64,000 nt of DNA, taken from positions 1 through 64,000 of the forward strand of contig JADZBO010000116.1 of assembly GCA_020851995.1 (NCBI GenBank), read 5' to 3'. This document shows, piece by piece, positions 28,951 to 43,278 of the stretch. A program made the translations under genes and the position numbers. Below the pieces are notes generated by a model that saw only the letters and a program-made list of their open reading frames with translations, was not told where the DNA came from and searched no databases. This DNA comes from Burkholderiaceae bacterium (GTDB lineage: Bacteria; Pseudomonadota; Gammaproteobacteria; Burkholderiales; Burkholderiaceae_B). The stretch's first letter is position 1. The number at the start of each line of letters is the position of its first letter.

Positions 28951-31226
28951 TCGAAAAGCTCAATCCGCCCCAACGACAAGCCGTTACTCTTGAGCCCTCT
29001 CATGCCCTGGTGCTGGCCGGTGCCGGTAGCGGCAAGACGCGGGTGCTCACGACGCGTATCGCCTGGCTGATCCAATCCGGATACACCAGCCCGCTGGGTA
29101 TTCTCGCAGTCACTTTCACCAACAAGGCCGCCCGTGAAATGATGGGGCGCATCGGCGCGATCATGCCGATCGACACCCGCGCCATGTGGGTCGGTACCTT
29201 CCACGGCCTGTGTAATCGGTTGCTGCGCGCGCATTTTCGTGATGCCGGCCTGCCGCAGTCGTTCCAGATCCTCGATTCCGCTGACCAACTCGCTGCGATC
29301 AAGCGCTTGCTCAAGGCAAATGGTGTCGACGACGAGAAGTATCCTCCGCGTGATGTCCAGCGGTTCATCAACGGATCCAAGGAAGAAGGCCTACGCCCGG
29401 GCGATGTCGAGGCGCATGACAGCTTCCGGCGTCGCATGGTCGAGATTTATGCTCTCTACGAGGCACAGTGCCAACGCGAGGGCGTCGTCGATTTTGCCGA
29501 GCTGCTGCTGCGCGCATACGAGTTGCTGTCGCGTAATGAGCCAATACGCACGCATTATCAGCGCCGTTTCCGCCATATCCTGGTCGATGAATTTCAGGAT
29601 ACCAACGTATTGCAATACCGCTGGCTGCGCTTGCTCGCGGGTGGCGGCGCGGCGATATTCGCCGTTGGCGACGATGATCAGTCGATTTATGCATTTCGCG
29701 GCGCCAACGTCGGCAATATGGCGGATTTCGAGCGCGAATACGCCCAAGGCAAGGTGATCCGCCTGGAGCAAAACTATCGATCATTCGGTCATATTCTGGA
29801 TGCGGCCAACGCGCTGATCAGTCACAACGATGGTCGCCTGGGCAAAAACCTCTGGACCGAACAGGACGCCGGCGAGCAGATCCGCGTGATCGAACAACCC
29901 ACGGATCAGGCCGAGGCACAATGGATCGTCGAAGAGATCCGGGCACTGGTCAACGAGGGGCGGGAGCGTCATGAGATCGCTGTGCTCTATCGCAGCAATG
30001 CGCAGTCACGGGTGATCGAGCATGCGCTGTTTTCGTCGGGCATCGCCTACAAAGTCTACGGGGGTCTGCGGTTCTTCGAACGCCAGGAAATCAAGCACGC
30101 GCTTGCCTACCTGCGACTGATGGCCAATATCAATGACGATACTTCCTGGATGAGGGTCGTCAATTTTCCGCCGCGCGGAATTGGTGCGCGGACCCTGGAG
30201 CAATTGGGCGATCAGGCACGCACGTATGACACGAGCCTTGCGGGCGCGGTGGCGCGTGTACCTGGCAAGGGCGGATCCAATCTGGCTCAGTTTTTCAGAA
30301 TGATCGAAAGGCTTGCAGACGAAACGCGGGCGATGCCGCTGCCGTTTCTTGTCGAGCATGTGATTGATCAGGCCGGGCTGATCGCGCATTACCAACTGGA
30401 CCGTGAGGGCGCAGATCGTATCGAAAACCTGAATGAACTTGTGAACGCGGCGGCCGCGTTTGCTGCTGAAGCCGATATGCTGGGGTTGCCCTCTGGCGAG
30501 GTGGTGGCACGCCAGGTGGGTGATCCAGCCGATGCGCAAACGATGATCGAAGTATCCGAGGGCATGACGCCGCTGACCGCCTTCCTGTCGCATGCCTCGC
30601 TCGAGGCGGGTGACAATCAGGCGCAAGCAGGCGAGGATGCGATCCAGCTGATGACGATTCATGCTGCCAAGGGGCTCGAGTTCGACGCGGTCTTCATGAC
30701 CGGCATGGAGGAAGGGCTTTTTCCGCACGAAAACAGCATGCTGGAGCAGACAGGTCTCGAGGAAGAGCGCAGGCTCATGTATGTTGCGATCACCCGCGCG
30801 CGCGAAAGGCTGTATCTCACCCTGGCGCAAAGCCGGATGCTGCACGGTCAGACGCGTTATTGCATGCGTTCACGGTTTCTCGGCGAAGTGCCGGATGAGC
30901 ATCTCAAGTGGATTACGCCGCGTCAGGGGATCCCGCGCGTTCTGCCCACGGAAACTCGCTGGAATGCCTCAGGATCCGACGCTTTTGCCCGTCCCGCAAC
31001 GGGCCGTTTTGCGCCTGCGGCACCCCGTTCATCAAGCAGCGGGGTGATGGTCGGGAGCCAGCAATACCGTGTCGGGCAGGGCGTGCGTCATCCGCGGTTC
31101 GGCGACGGCACGATCATCGGCCTGGCAGGCACCGGACTGGATGCGCAGGCACAGATCCAGTTCCGGGACGTCGGTCAAAAGACGCTCGCGCTTGGTGTGG
31201 CCAAGCTGGAAGTGATCGCTGGCTAA
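28947..31226 (+). CDS. uvrD: ATP-dependent DNA helicase UvrD/Rep type
   Basis: A superfamily 1 3'-5' DNA helicase of 759 residues. Motifs in order: Q motif [12 protein letters not shown], Walker [31 protein letters not shown], the DEFQDTN Walker [21 protein letters not shown], and [17 protein letters not shown], then [12 protein letters not shown]. The C-terminus ends in a short beta-rich domain ([19 protein letters not shown]) typical of UvrD. Acts in nucleotide-excision and mismatch repair. Overlaps the desaturase stop by 4 bases and converges on dctA with a 4-base overlap of the coding ends. No LexA box precedes it. Confidence 0.96.
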   Translation: MIEKLNPPQRQAVTLEPSHALVLAGAGSGKTRVLTTRIAWLIQSGYTSPLGILAVTFTNKAAREMMGRIGAIMPIDTRAMWVGTFHGLCNRLLRAHFRDAGLPQSFQILDSADQLAAIKRLLKANGVDDEKYPPRDVQRFINGSKEEGLRPGDVEAHDSFRRRMVEIYALYEAQCQREGVVDFAELLLRAYELLSRNEPIRTHYQRRFRHILVDEFQDTNVLQYRWLRLLAGGGAAIFAVGDDDQSIYAFRGANVGNMADFEREYAQGKVIRLEQNYRSFGHILDAANALISHNDGRLGKNLWTEQDAGEQIRVIEQPTDQAEAQWIVEEIRALVNEGRERHEIAVLYRSNAQSRVIEHALFSSGIAYKVYGGLRFFERQEIKHALAYLRLMANINDDTSWMRVVNFPPRGIGARTLEQLGDQARTYDTSLAGAVARVPGKGGSNLAQFFRMIERLADETRAMPLPFLVEHVIDQAGLIAHYQLDREGADRIENLNELVNAAAAFAAEADMLGLPSGEVVARQVGDPADAQTMIEVSEGMTPLTAFLSHASLEAGDNQAQAGEDAIQLMTIHAAKGLEFDAVFMTGMEEGLFPHENSMLEQTGLEEERRLMYVAITRARERLYLTLAQSRMLHGQTRYCMRSRFLGEVPDEHLKWITPRQGIPRVLPTETRWNASGSDAFARPATGRFAPAAPRSSSSGVMVGSQQYRVGQGVRHPRFGDGTIIGLAGTGLDAQAQIQFRDVGQKTLALGVAKLEVIAG

Positions 31227-32563
31227 ATCCGCTTGATGGCGCCGGGTATGGGCATACCACCCTCCTCATCGGCGATCAGTTCTGATTCAGGTTCATTGGC
31301 ATCGATGAAGGTTTCGTTGTTCAGGTGCGCGCTCAGACGTTTGGTGTCGAGTTCATTGCACCATTTGCCAACCACAATCGTTGCAACGCCATTGCCGACC
31401 AGGTTGGTCAGGGCACGGGCTTCAGACATGAAGCGGTCAATTCCAAGAATGAGCGCAAGCCCGGCAACCGGCACTCCGCCGACTGCCGACAACGTTGCCG
31501 CAAGAACGATAAACCCGCTGCCTGTCACACCAGCCGCACCTTTGGAGGTGAGCAGCAGGACGGCCAGCAGTGTCACCTGATGATAGATGTCGAGCGGTGT
31601 ATTGGTTGCCTGGGCGATGAAGACCGCAGCCATAGTCAGATAGATCGACGTACCATCCAGGTTGAACGAGTAACCCGCCGGGATCACCAGGCCGACGACC
31701 GATTTCTTGACGCCGAGGTTTTCCATTTTTGCCAGCATCCGCGGCAGCACGGACTCGGATGACGACGTGCCCAGCACGATCAACAACTCTTCCTTGATGT
31801 ACTTGATGAACTTCCAGATACTGAAACCATGGAAGTAGGCGATCAGACCGAGCACGACGAAGACGAACACCAGACAGGTCAGGTAGAACGTCGCCATCAG
31901 TTTGCCAAGCGACAGCAATGTGCCAACACCATACTTGCCAATCGTGAATGCCATCGCCCCAAACGCCCCAATCGGTGCCAGGCGCATGATCATGCTGACC
32001 ATGTTGAAGAAGACGTGAGAGATTTTGTCGATGAAATCGAAGACAAGGCGACCCTTCTGACCCAGGGCATGGAGCGAAAAGCCGAACATGACCGCGATCA
32101 GCAACACCTGGAGGATCTCGCCTTTCGCGAAGGCATCGACCACTGTGTTGGGAATAATGGCCAGCAGAAATTCGACCGTGCCCTGCATTTTGCCTGGATC
32201 GGTGTAGGCTGCCACCGCTTTCACGTCGATTGTCCTGGGATCGATGTTCATGCCGGCGCCCGGCGCAACCACGTTGACAATAATCAATCCCACGATCAGC
32301 GCAATCGTGCTGACAACCTCAAAATAGAGCAACGCCAGACCGCCGGTTTTTCCGACCGTTTTCATGTTCTCCATGCCGGCGATACCGCTGACCACTGTGC
32401 AGAAAATGATCGGCGCAATGATCATTTTGATGAGTTTGATAAAACCATCGCCGAGTGGTTTCATCGTTTCGCCAACGCTGGGGTAAAAATACCCCAGCAA
32501 CACGCCGATTATCACGGCGGCGAGAACCTGCGCGTAGAGAGACTTGAAAATTTTGGTTTTCAC
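31223..32563 (-). CDS. dctA: C4-dicarboxylate:cation symporter DctA
   Basis: DctA imports succinate, fumarate and malate with cations across the inner membrane (DAACS family). The 446-residue protein opens with [19 protein letters not shown], and has the substrate-site serines in [17 protein letters not shown] and the [18 protein letters not shown] motif. The start is GTG at 32563, preceded by AGGA at 7 bases. Upstream lies a possible promoter and, beyond, the 34-bp repeat array. Confidence 0.95.
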   Translation of the reverse strand: MKTKIFKSLYAQVLAAVIIGVLLGYFYPSVGETMKPLGDGFIKLIKMIIAPIIFCTVVSGIAGMENMKTVGKTGGLALLYFEVVSTIALIVGLIIVNVVAPGAGMNIDPRTIDVKAVAAYTDPGKMQGTVEFLLAIIPNTVVDAFAKGEILQVLLIAVMFGFSLHALGQKGRLVFDFIDKISHVFFNMVSMIMRLAPIGAFGAMAFTIGKYGVGTLLSLGKLMATFYLTCLVFVFVVLGLIAYFHGFSIWKFIKYIKEELLIVLGTSSSESVLPRMLAKMENLGVKKSVVGLVIPAGYSFNLDGTSIYLTMAAVFIAQATNTPLDIYHQVTLLAVLLLTSKGAAGVTGSGFIVLAATLSAVGGVPVAGLALILGIDRFMSEARALTNLVGNGVATIVVGKWCNELDTKRLSAHLNNETFIDANEPESELIADEEGGMPIPGAIKRI

Positions 32564-32640
32564 GTCATATCCTGATAAAAAAATATTAATTTGAGAAATG
32601 GACGGCTGTTTTGTAAGAAACGACCGCCAAGTTACCGGCT

Positions 32641-32670
32641 CTTAAACCTGACCCATGCATTTTATGACAA
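32641..32670 (-). promoter_or_regulatory. Candidate sigma-70-type promoter of dctA
   Basis: On the minus strand TTGTCA (32670-32665, 5 of 6 to the -35 consensus) is followed after 18 bases by TTTAAG (32646-32641, 4 of 6 to the -10). The distance to the GTG start leaves a leader of about 70 bases. No sigma-54 (GG-N10-GC) site was found by eye. Confidence 0.4.
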
Positions 32671-32783
32671 CGACTGGTCGATGCGACAAAACTTAACGAA
32701 CTGAGTGGTCAGGTTGCTGTGGCTATTTCTGGTTGCCTGAGTTAAGCGCCGGTCAGATGTACAGATAGAAAAAACTCCACCGT

Positions 32784-33055
32784 GGTTTGATATTCAAGAT
32801 ATTCTGATTCCCTGGAGGTTTGAATATTCAGGATGTGTTGATTCAATCAGAGTTTAAATATTCAGGAATTCTTGATTCAATCAGAGTTTAAATATTCAGG
32901 AATTCTTGATTCAATCTGAGTTTGAATATTCAGGAATTCTTGATTCGATCGTGGTTTGAATATTCAGGATGTTTCGATTCAATCGCGGTTTAGATATTCA
33001 GGACCTCTTGATTCAATCGAGGTACAAATATTCAGGAGGTCGTGCTCTGCTTGTC
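32784..33055. repeat. Array of eight 34-bp tandem direct repeats
   Basis: Eight units of exactly 34 bases start at 32784, 32818, 32852, 32886, 32920, 32954, 32988 and 33022. Every unit contains ATATTCA at the same place, and units 2-8 have ATATTCAGGA; most also have TTGATTCAATC. Units 3 and 4 differ at one base; the first and last units are the most diverged. In units 2, 5 and 6 the palindrome TGAATATTCA occurs, and units 3-5 contain GAATTC. The array is much more AT-rich than the genes around it. There are no variable spacers, so it is not CRISPR. Confidence 0.97.
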
Positions 33056-33088
33056 GTTCAGAGTTTCAGAACGGCCTGGCTCAGTCCG

Positions 33089-37938
<4,850 letters not shown>

Positions 37939-37955
37939 GATGTTCCTGTCGGTCT

Positions 37956-37980
37956 GTTGAATACGTTGAATACGTTGAGT
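37956..37980. repeat. 9-bp tandem repeat between dapC and dapD
   Basis: GTTGAATAC twice and a partial third copy, in the 121-base gap between dapC and dapD. The repeat lies 18 bases upstream of the dapD start and codes for nothing. Confidence 0.7.
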
Positions 37981-38059
37981 GAGCTGGACGGTTGCGGCGT
38001 ATCGTTCAAGAGGGGCGGTGAGATCGATGCATAGGGATGTCAGAGCAGGCAACGCCCGA

Positions 38060-39262
38060 TCAGGACTTGCGTTCCCGGACGAAGCCGGCGATGCGTGTTG
38101 CGGCCTCGACGCAGTCGGCCAGCGGTGCAACCAGAGCGATGCGTATGCGGTTTTCACCCGGATTCACGCCCTGGACTGAGCGACCGACGTAGCTTCCTGG
38201 TAACGTGGTCACCGCCGTCCTGGCCAGCAGGTCGCGCACGAATTCCGGATCCGGGCCCGGCGTGCGGGCCCAGAGATAGAACGAGGCGTCAGGCCTTTGC
38301 ACATCCAGCACCGGCTGGAGGATGGGCAACACGGCATCGAACTTTTCCCGGTACTGCCGGCGGTTGTCGATCACGTGTGCTTCGTCCTCCCAGGCGGCGA
38401 TGCTGGCAGCTGAAACGATTGGCGACATGGCGCTGCCATGGTAAGTGCGATACAGCAGAAAACGCGCCAGCAAACTGGCATCGCCCGCGACGAAGCCGGA
38501 ACGCATTCCCGGGACGTTGGATCGTTTCGAGAGGCTGGAGAAGCTGACCAGCCGCCGGAAGTCCGGTCGTCCAAGCAAACTGGCGGCTTGCAGGCCTCCC
38601 AGGGGCGGGGTCGATTCATCAAGATAGATTTCGGAATAGCATTCGTCGGAAGCAATGACAAACCCGTGCTGATCGGAAAGATCAAACAGCAATTTCCAGT
38701 CGTCGAGCGACATCACGTTGCCGGCCGGGTTGCCCGGGGAACAGACGAAAAGCAGGCGTGTACGGGCCCAGACAGCCGCGTCGACGCTTGCCCAGTCGCA
38801 ACGAAAGTTGCGGGCGGGGTCTGAGTTGACGTAGTGCGGGGTTGCTCCTGCCAGCAATGCCGCACCCTCGTATATCTGGTAGAACGGATTGGGACAGACG
38901 ACGATTTCGCCCCGCGCAGTGGGATCGAGCACAACTTGCGCAAAGGCGAAGAGCGCTTCGCGCGAACCGAGTGCCGGCAGTACCTGGGTTTCAGGATCCG
39001 GCTCGGCAATATCGTAGCGGCGTGCGATCCAGCGGCTGATGGCCTTGCGAAGCGCCGGGTCGCCCTTGGTCGGGGGGTAAACCGACAAGCCGTCCAGCGA
39101 ATGCACCAGGGCCTCCTTGACGCATTGCGGCGCTGCGTGTTTAGGCTCGCCGATCGACAGGTTGATTGGCCGCAGCCCGGTTGGCGCAGTGCCGCCCGAT
39201 GCGAGCAGTGCCCGTAGTTTCTCGAACGGGTAGGGCTGAAGAGTGTCTAGTCTGGGATTCAT
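38060..39262 (-). CDS. dapC: Succinyldiaminopimelate transaminase
   Basis: DapC, PLP enzyme that makes N-succinyl-diaminopimelate from the keto acid with glutamate. 400 residues: [20 protein letters not shown] is the standard start, [14 protein letters not shown] and [15 protein letters not shown] are conserved, and the PLP lysine is in [18 protein letters not shown]. First gene of dapC-dapD-dapE-prmB-ABC-F; 121 bases separate it from dapD. It is divergent from tRNA-Leu, whose promoter shares the 74-base gap. Confidence 0.95.
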   Translation of the reverse strand: MNPRLDTLQPYPFEKLRALLASGGTAPTGLRPINLSIGEPKHAAPQCVKEALVHSLDGLSVYPPTKGDPALRKAISRWIARRYDIAEPDPETQVLPALGSREALFAFAQVVLDPTARGEIVVCPNPFYQIYEGAALLAGATPHYVNSDPARNFRCDWASVDAAVWARTRLLFVCSPGNPAGNVMSLDDWKLLFDLSDQHGFVIASDECYSEIYLDESTPPLGGLQAASLLGRPDFRRLVSFSSLSKRSNVPGMRSGFVAGDASLLARFLLYRTYHGSAMSPIVSAASIAAWEDEAHVIDNRRQYREKFDAVLPILQPVLDVQRPDASFYLWARTPGPDPEFVRDLLARTAVTTLPGSYVGRSVQGVNPGENRIRIALVAPLADCVEAATRIAGFVRERKS

Positions 39263-39319
39263 GGCGGTATTTTAACCAGTTGAACTACCCAGCGGGCGGA
39301 AACCCCTTGCCACGTGCGC

Positions 39320-39325
39320 TACAAT
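39320..39325 (+). promoter_or_regulatory. -10 box of the tRNA-Leu/tig unit
   Basis: TACAAT in GCTACAATGCC, 11 bases before the tRNA. The -35 region is weak by eye. Confidence 0.5.
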
Positions 39326-39336
39326 GCCGGGTTACT

Positions 39337-39423
39337 GCGAAGGTGGCGAAATTGGTAGACGCACCAGGTTTAGGTCCTGACGCCGTAACAGGTGTGCGGG
39401 TTCGAGTCCCGCCCTTCGCACCA
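39337..39423 (+). tRNA. tRNA-Leu (anticodon UAG)
   Basis: Full cloverleaf of 87 bases with encoded CCA: acceptor GCGAAGG (39337-39343) pairs CCTTCGC (39413-39419); D arm with GGTAGAC; anticodon TAG at 39371-39373 in loop TTTAGGT; long variable arm as required for tRNA-Leu; T arm GCGGG-TTCGAGT-CCCGC (39396-39412). The first anticodon-stem pair is C39364 against A39380, a mismatch. It lies 66 bases upstream of tig in the same direction. Confidence 0.96.
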
Positions 39424-39489
39424 ACCCGTTCGATTCAATCGGCGTGGGCTGTCCGCCACGCTTTCCGTCATCCTGTTTGGTAGATTTTC

Positions 39490-40800
39490 ATGCAACCTGT
39501 GGTTGAAACCCTAACCGGCCTCGAGCGCCGTGTTGAGCTGTCTGTTCCCATGGCCGATGTCGAAAAGGCCGTTCAGGCCGAAATCAAGCGCGTCGCGCGC
39601 ACTGCCAAGGTGGCGGGATTTCGCCCGGGCAAGGTTCCGCTTGCGATGCTCGAGCGCTCCCATGGTCCCAGTATTCGTTACGAAGCGGTCAACGGCCAGG
39701 TTGGCGCGGCTTTCGAAAAAGCCATCACTTCAGCCGGGCTGCGCGTCGCCGGCACGCCAAAGCTTGAACCCAAGACCGAAGGCACACCCGAAGACGTCAT
39801 GGTTTTCACAGCCACGTTCGAGGTCTATCCGACGGTGACCGTTCCTGATCTCTCCACGCTGGAGGTCAAGCGGGCAGTCACCGAGATCGGCGATGCCGAA
39901 GTGCAGCGCACGGTCGACATCCTGCGCAAGCAGCGTGCCAACTACGAGGCCCGCGAAGGCCGTGTCGCCCAGGATGACGATCGCGTCACGCTGGATTTTG
40001 CCGGCACCATCGACGGCGTTCCTTTCGAAGGCGGTCACGCTGAAGGCTTCCCGTTCGTGCTGGGCCAGGGTCGCATGCTGCCTGAATTCGAAACCGCGGT
40101 GCGTGGAATGAAGGCCGGCGAATCCAAAGTGTTTCCGCTGGAGTTTCCGGCTGACTATGGCGGCAAGGAAGTCGCTGGCAAGACCGCGGAGTTCAGCATC
40201 ACGGTCAAGGAAGTCGCCGAGCAGGTGCTGCCTGAGCTCGATGCCGAATTCGCCAAATCACTCGGCCAGACCGAAGGCGATGTCGCAAAGCTGCTCGCCG
40301 ATGTGCGTGGCAATATCGAACGCGAAGTGCGCCAGCGCACGCTGGCCCGCACCAAGGCGAGCGTCATGGACGCGCTCGTGAAGGCAGCGACGTTTGATGT
40401 ACCCAAGGCGCTGGTCGACAGCGAAGCGGAAGATCGCGTCGCGGCCGCGCGCGAGGAACTCAAAAAACGTGGTGTGCCAAACGCCGAGTCCATGCCGATT
40501 CCCGCCGATGCTTTCACCGCCGAAGCCGAGCGCCGCGTGCGTCTTGGTCTGATGATCGCCGAACTGATCCGGGTTGCCTCTTTGTCGGCCAAGCCTGAGC
40601 AGGTGCGCGCCCGTATTGAAGAGTTTGCCGCCAATTACGAACAGCCAGCTCAGGTCGTCAGCTACTATCTTTCTGACCGTGCACGTCGCGCCGAGGTCGA
40701 AGGCATCGTTCTGGAAGACAACGTCGTTCAGCACGTGCTGGCCACCGCCAAGGTGGAGGACGAAGCGGTTGCGTTCGATCAAATCATGGGGACAACGTAA
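39490..40800 (+). CDS. tig: Trigger factor
   Basis: Ribosome-bound chaperone and prolyl isomerase, 436 residues. N-terminal ribosome-binding domain with the signature [15 protein letters not shown] (the FRxGK-type loop), central FKBP-like PPIase domain (about 150-245: [35 protein letters not shown]), and the helical C-terminal chaperone domain. Followed by clpP after 2 bases and clpX: the common tig-clpP-clpX order linking folding to degradation. Confidence 0.98.
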   Translation: MQPVVETLTGLERRVELSVPMADVEKAVQAEIKRVARTAKVAGFRPGKVPLAMLERSHGPSIRYEAVNGQVGAAFEKAITSAGLRVAGTPKLEPKTEGTPEDVMVFTATFEVYPTVTVPDLSTLEVKRAVTEIGDAEVQRTVDILRKQRANYEAREGRVAQDDDRVTLDFAGTIDGVPFEGGHAEGFPFVLGQGRMLPEFETAVRGMKAGESKVFPLEFPADYGGKEVAGKTAEFSITVKEVAEQVLPELDAEFAKSLGQTEGDVAKLLADVRGNIEREVRQRTLARTKASVMDALVKAATFDVPKALVDSEAEDRVAAAREELKKRGVPNAESMPIPADAFTAEAERRVRLGLMIAELIRVASLSAKPEQVRARIEEFAANYEQPAQVVSYYLSDRARRAEVEGIVLEDNVVQHVLATAKVEDEAVAFDQIMGTT

Positions 40801-40802
40801 CT

Positions 40803-41459
40803 ATGCAGCGTTTTACCGATTTTTATGCGTCCATGAACGGCGGGTCATCCGTGACTCCGACTGGGCTTGGATACATTCCAATGGTGATCGAGCAGTCGGG
40901 GCGCGGTGAACGCGCCTTCGACATCTATTCACGCCTGCTCAAGGAGCGCGTGATTTTTCTGGTTGGTCCGGTGAATGACCAATCGGCCAATCTGGTGGTG
41001 GCGCAGCTGCTGTTTCTCGAATCAGAGAATCCGGATAAGGATATTTCGCTCTACATCAATTCACCAGGCGGATCGGTATACGCTGGTTTGGCAATCTACG
41101 ACACGATGCGCTTCATCAAACCGGACGTGTCGACCCTGTGTACCGGTCTTGCAGCGAGCATGGGGGCGTTCCTCCTCGCGGCCGGTGCCAAGGGTAAGCG
41201 GTTTTCGCTGCCGAATTCACGCATCATGATTCACCAGCCCTCGGGCGGTGCGCAGGGCCAGGCTTCGGACATCCAGATTCAGGCGCGCGAAATCCTCGAT
41301 CTGCGCGAACGGCTCAACGCGATTCTCGCCGAGAGCACTGGTCAGTCCGTCGAACGCATCGCCATCGACACCGAGCGCGATAACTTTATGTCGGCGGCGG
41401 ATGCTGTATCGTATGGACTGATTGACAAGGTACTGGTTTCACGGGCAGACCCGGCCTGA
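40803..41459 (+). CDS. clpP: ATP-dependent Clp protease proteolytic subunit
   Basis: ClpP serine protease, 218 residues. The catalytic Ser119 is in [11 protein letters not shown], His144 in [12 protein letters not shown], and the aspartate in the later TERDNF segment. The oligomer and hydrophobic-pocket motifs [17 protein letters not shown] are standard. Works with ClpX (61 bases downstream) and ClpA (28 kb away). No odd residues. Confidence 0.98.
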   Translation: MQRFTDFYASMNGGSSVTPTGLGYIPMVIEQSGRGERAFDIYSRLLKERVIFLVGPVNDQSANLVVAQLLFLESENPDKDISLYINSPGGSVYAGLAIYDTMRFIKPDVSTLCTGLAASMGAFLLAAGAKGKRFSLPNSRIMIHQPSGGAQGQASDIQIQAREILDLRERLNAILAESTGQSVERIAIDTERDNFMSAADAVSYGLIDKVLVSRADPA

Positions 41460-41520
41460 ATGCTGGTGAGTTGACGGCGTACGTAAGATGCACGCCGGAA
41501 ATGGAGATGACTGGATCGTT

Positions 41521-42828
41521 ATGACAGAAAAGAAAGGATCGGCCGGCAGCAAGGTTCTGCACTGCTCGTTTTGCAATAAAAGCCAGCATGAAGTCCGCAA
41601 GCTGATCGCGGGTCCGTCGGTGTTCGTCTGCGACGAATGCATCGACCTTTGCAACGACATCATCCGCGAGGAAACCGCTGCAAGCGCGCGCGCCTCAATC
41701 AAGACCGATCTGCCGACGCCGGCTGAGATCAAGGCTTTTCTTGACCAGTACGTCATCGGTCAGGAGGCACCCAAGCGCGTTCTGGCTGTCGCGGTCTATA
41801 ACCACTACAAGCGCCTGCGTCACGGTGAAGTCAAAGGCGACGACGTCGAGCTCTCCAAGAGCAACATTCTCTTAATCGGGCCAACCGGCTCGGGTAAGAC
41901 ATTGCTGGCGCAGACCCTGGCGCGCCAGCTGGATGTGCCGTTTGTCATGGCAGACGCCACCACGCTGACCGAAGCGGGTTACGTGGGCGAGGACGTCGAA
42001 AACATCATCCAGAAGCTTCTGCAAAACTGCAATTACGATGTCGAAAAGGCGCAACGCGCCATCGTCTACATCGATGAAATTGACAAAATTTCGCGCAAGG
42101 CGGATAACCCGTCGATCACCCGGGACGTTTCGGGTGAGGGCGTGCAACAGGCGCTTCTCAAACTCATTGAAGGTACTGTGGCTTCCGTGCCTCCGCAGGG
42201 CGGGCGCAAGCACCCGAATCAGGATTTTGTTCAGGTCGACACGACCAATATCCTGTTTATCGTGGGCGGGGCTTTTGATGGTCTCGAGAAGGTGATTCGT
42301 AGCCGCACTGAACGCTCCGGCATCGGCTTCGGTGCATCAATCGACTCTAAAATCGAACGCTCCACGGGCGATACCTTTCTGGAAGTTGAACCTGAAGACA
42401 TCATCAAATTTGGTCTCATTCCTGAACTGGTCGGGCGACTGCCCGTCGTTGCAACACTGCGCGAACTCGATGAGCATGCATTGATCCAGGTGCTCACAGA
42501 ACCCAAAAACGCCGTGGTGAAACAGTTCCAGAAGCTGATCGCCATGGAAGGTGCGGAACTCGAAATCCGGCCCGCCGCACTCACCGCAATCGCCCGCAAA
42601 GCGATCAAACGCAAGGCCGGGGCCCGTGGTTTGCGCAGCATTCTGGAAAATGCGTTGCTCGACACGATGTACGAGCTCCCGACACATGGCAATGTCAAGC
42701 GTGTCGTTGTCGATGAAGCCTCGATCGAAGGTCAGGGCAAGCCCTTGCTTGTCTATTCGGATGACGATGCTCAAGCAGCCACTGCACCTCAACCCGCCCA
42801 GCGCCCCGTGCGCGACGCAGCAGCCTGA
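41521..42828 (+). CDS. clpX: ATP-dependent Clp protease ATPase subunit ClpX
   Basis: AAA+ unfoldase of ClpXP, 435 residues from the ATG at 41521. The N-terminal C4 zinc-binding domain is [10 protein letters not shown] ... [11 protein letters not shown]; Walker A is [15 protein letters not shown], Walker [11 protein letters not shown], and the pore/IGF region [12 protein letters not shown] is present. A 450-base gap separates it from lon. Confidence 0.98.
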   Translation: MTEKKGSAGSKVLHCSFCNKSQHEVRKLIAGPSVFVCDECIDLCNDIIREETAASARASIKTDLPTPAEIKAFLDQYVIGQEAPKRVLAVAVYNHYKRLRHGEVKGDDVELSKSNILLIGPTGSGKTLLAQTLARQLDVPFVMADATTLTEAGYVGEDVENIIQKLLQNCNYDVEKAQRAIVYIDEIDKISRKADNPSITRDVSGEGVQQALLKLIEGTVASVPPQGGRKHPNQDFVQVDTTNILFIVGGAFDGLEKVIRSRTERSGIGFGASIDSKIERSTGDTFLEVEPEDIIKFGLIPELVGRLPVVATLRELDEHALIQVLTEPKNAVVKQFQKLIAMEGAELEIRPAALTAIARKAIKRKAGARGLRSILENALLDTMYELPTHGNVKRVVVDEASIEGQGKPLLVYSDDDAQAATAPQPAQRPVRDAAA

Positions 42829-42930
42829 TACGAGTTCTTGAGCGCCAGGTCGGTCAGTCTGGCAGGCATGCTCTGTCGGACTACTGACTCTTGTGAGCTG
42901 ACAGGTCCACGTAATCCATTCTCACGACGA

Positions 42931-42954
42931 CTTGATGCAATCCCACTCATCAAG
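42931..42954 (+). terminator. Hairpin downstream of clpX
   Basis: CTTGATG (42931-42937) and CATCAAG (42948-42954) pair perfectly around a 10-base loop, about 100 bases after the clpX stop. No T run follows, so a terminator is only possible. Confidence 0.3.
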
Positions 42955-42993
42955 GGGACGCGCGCAGGCGCTCTCCTTTGATGCCTATGCCGG

Positions 42994-43047
42994 GTGAGAC
43001 GGGTAAGACGGTTAGGTCGGGTAAGACGTGTAAGACGGGTAAGAACC
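42994..43047. repeat. Six 9-bp tandem repeats upstream of lon
   Basis: Six consecutive 9-base units of the GTAAGACGG type: units 2, 4 and 5 are almost identical, units 1, 3 and 6 more diverged. They lie about 120 bases upstream of the lon promoter. Confidence 0.88.
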
Positions 43048-43167
43048 GTCCGCCTCCGGTCGGGGTATGCGCTGCAATTCGCTACCATTCGCTGCCATGC
43101 GTTGACCCCATCATTGCTGATTAACCCACCACTTTCCAGGGACATTGTTAACCTTTGGAGAACAGCG

Positions 43168-43193
43168 CTTGAATTTTCGGCTATTGTCCTCAT
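43168..43193 (+). promoter_or_regulatory. Sigma-32-type heat-shock promoter of lon
   Basis: CTTGAA (43168-43173), 14 bases, then CCTCAT (43188-43193) followed by AA. The sigma-32 consensus is CTTGAA, 13-15 bases, CCCCAT; only one base differs. Heat-shock control of lon is established in other proteobacteria. Confidence 0.75.
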
Positions 43194-43278
43194 AAGAAGC
43201 CTATGCGTGTAATCACGGGCATCGCGGCGGCTGCTTTGTCCTGTATCGATTTGCCGAGATTTATTTAGGATGCCCACC

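Larger units (their letters stand above)
32564..33088. other. Intergenic region between dctA and the ABC-F gene
   Basis: 525 bases with no supported gene. The half nearer dctA (to about 32783) holds its leader and a candidate promoter; the other half is a 34-bp tandem repeat array (32784-33055); 33 bases remain before the ABC-F stop. Open frames that run through the repeats change amino-acid phase at each unit because 34 is not a multiple of 3. Confidence 0.85.
42829..43278. other. Intergenic region between clpX and lon
   Basis: 450 bases with no supported gene. It holds a 7-bp inverted repeat (42931-42954), six 9-bp tandem repeats (42994-43047) and the lon promoter (43168-43193). The lon leader after the promoter is about 75 bases. 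Confidence 0.85.

Noticed and set aside
32784..33055. CRISPR array
   Set aside because: The 34-base period has no repeat/spacer division: nearly the whole unit is similar between copies, and no cas genes are near. It is a plain tandem repeat.
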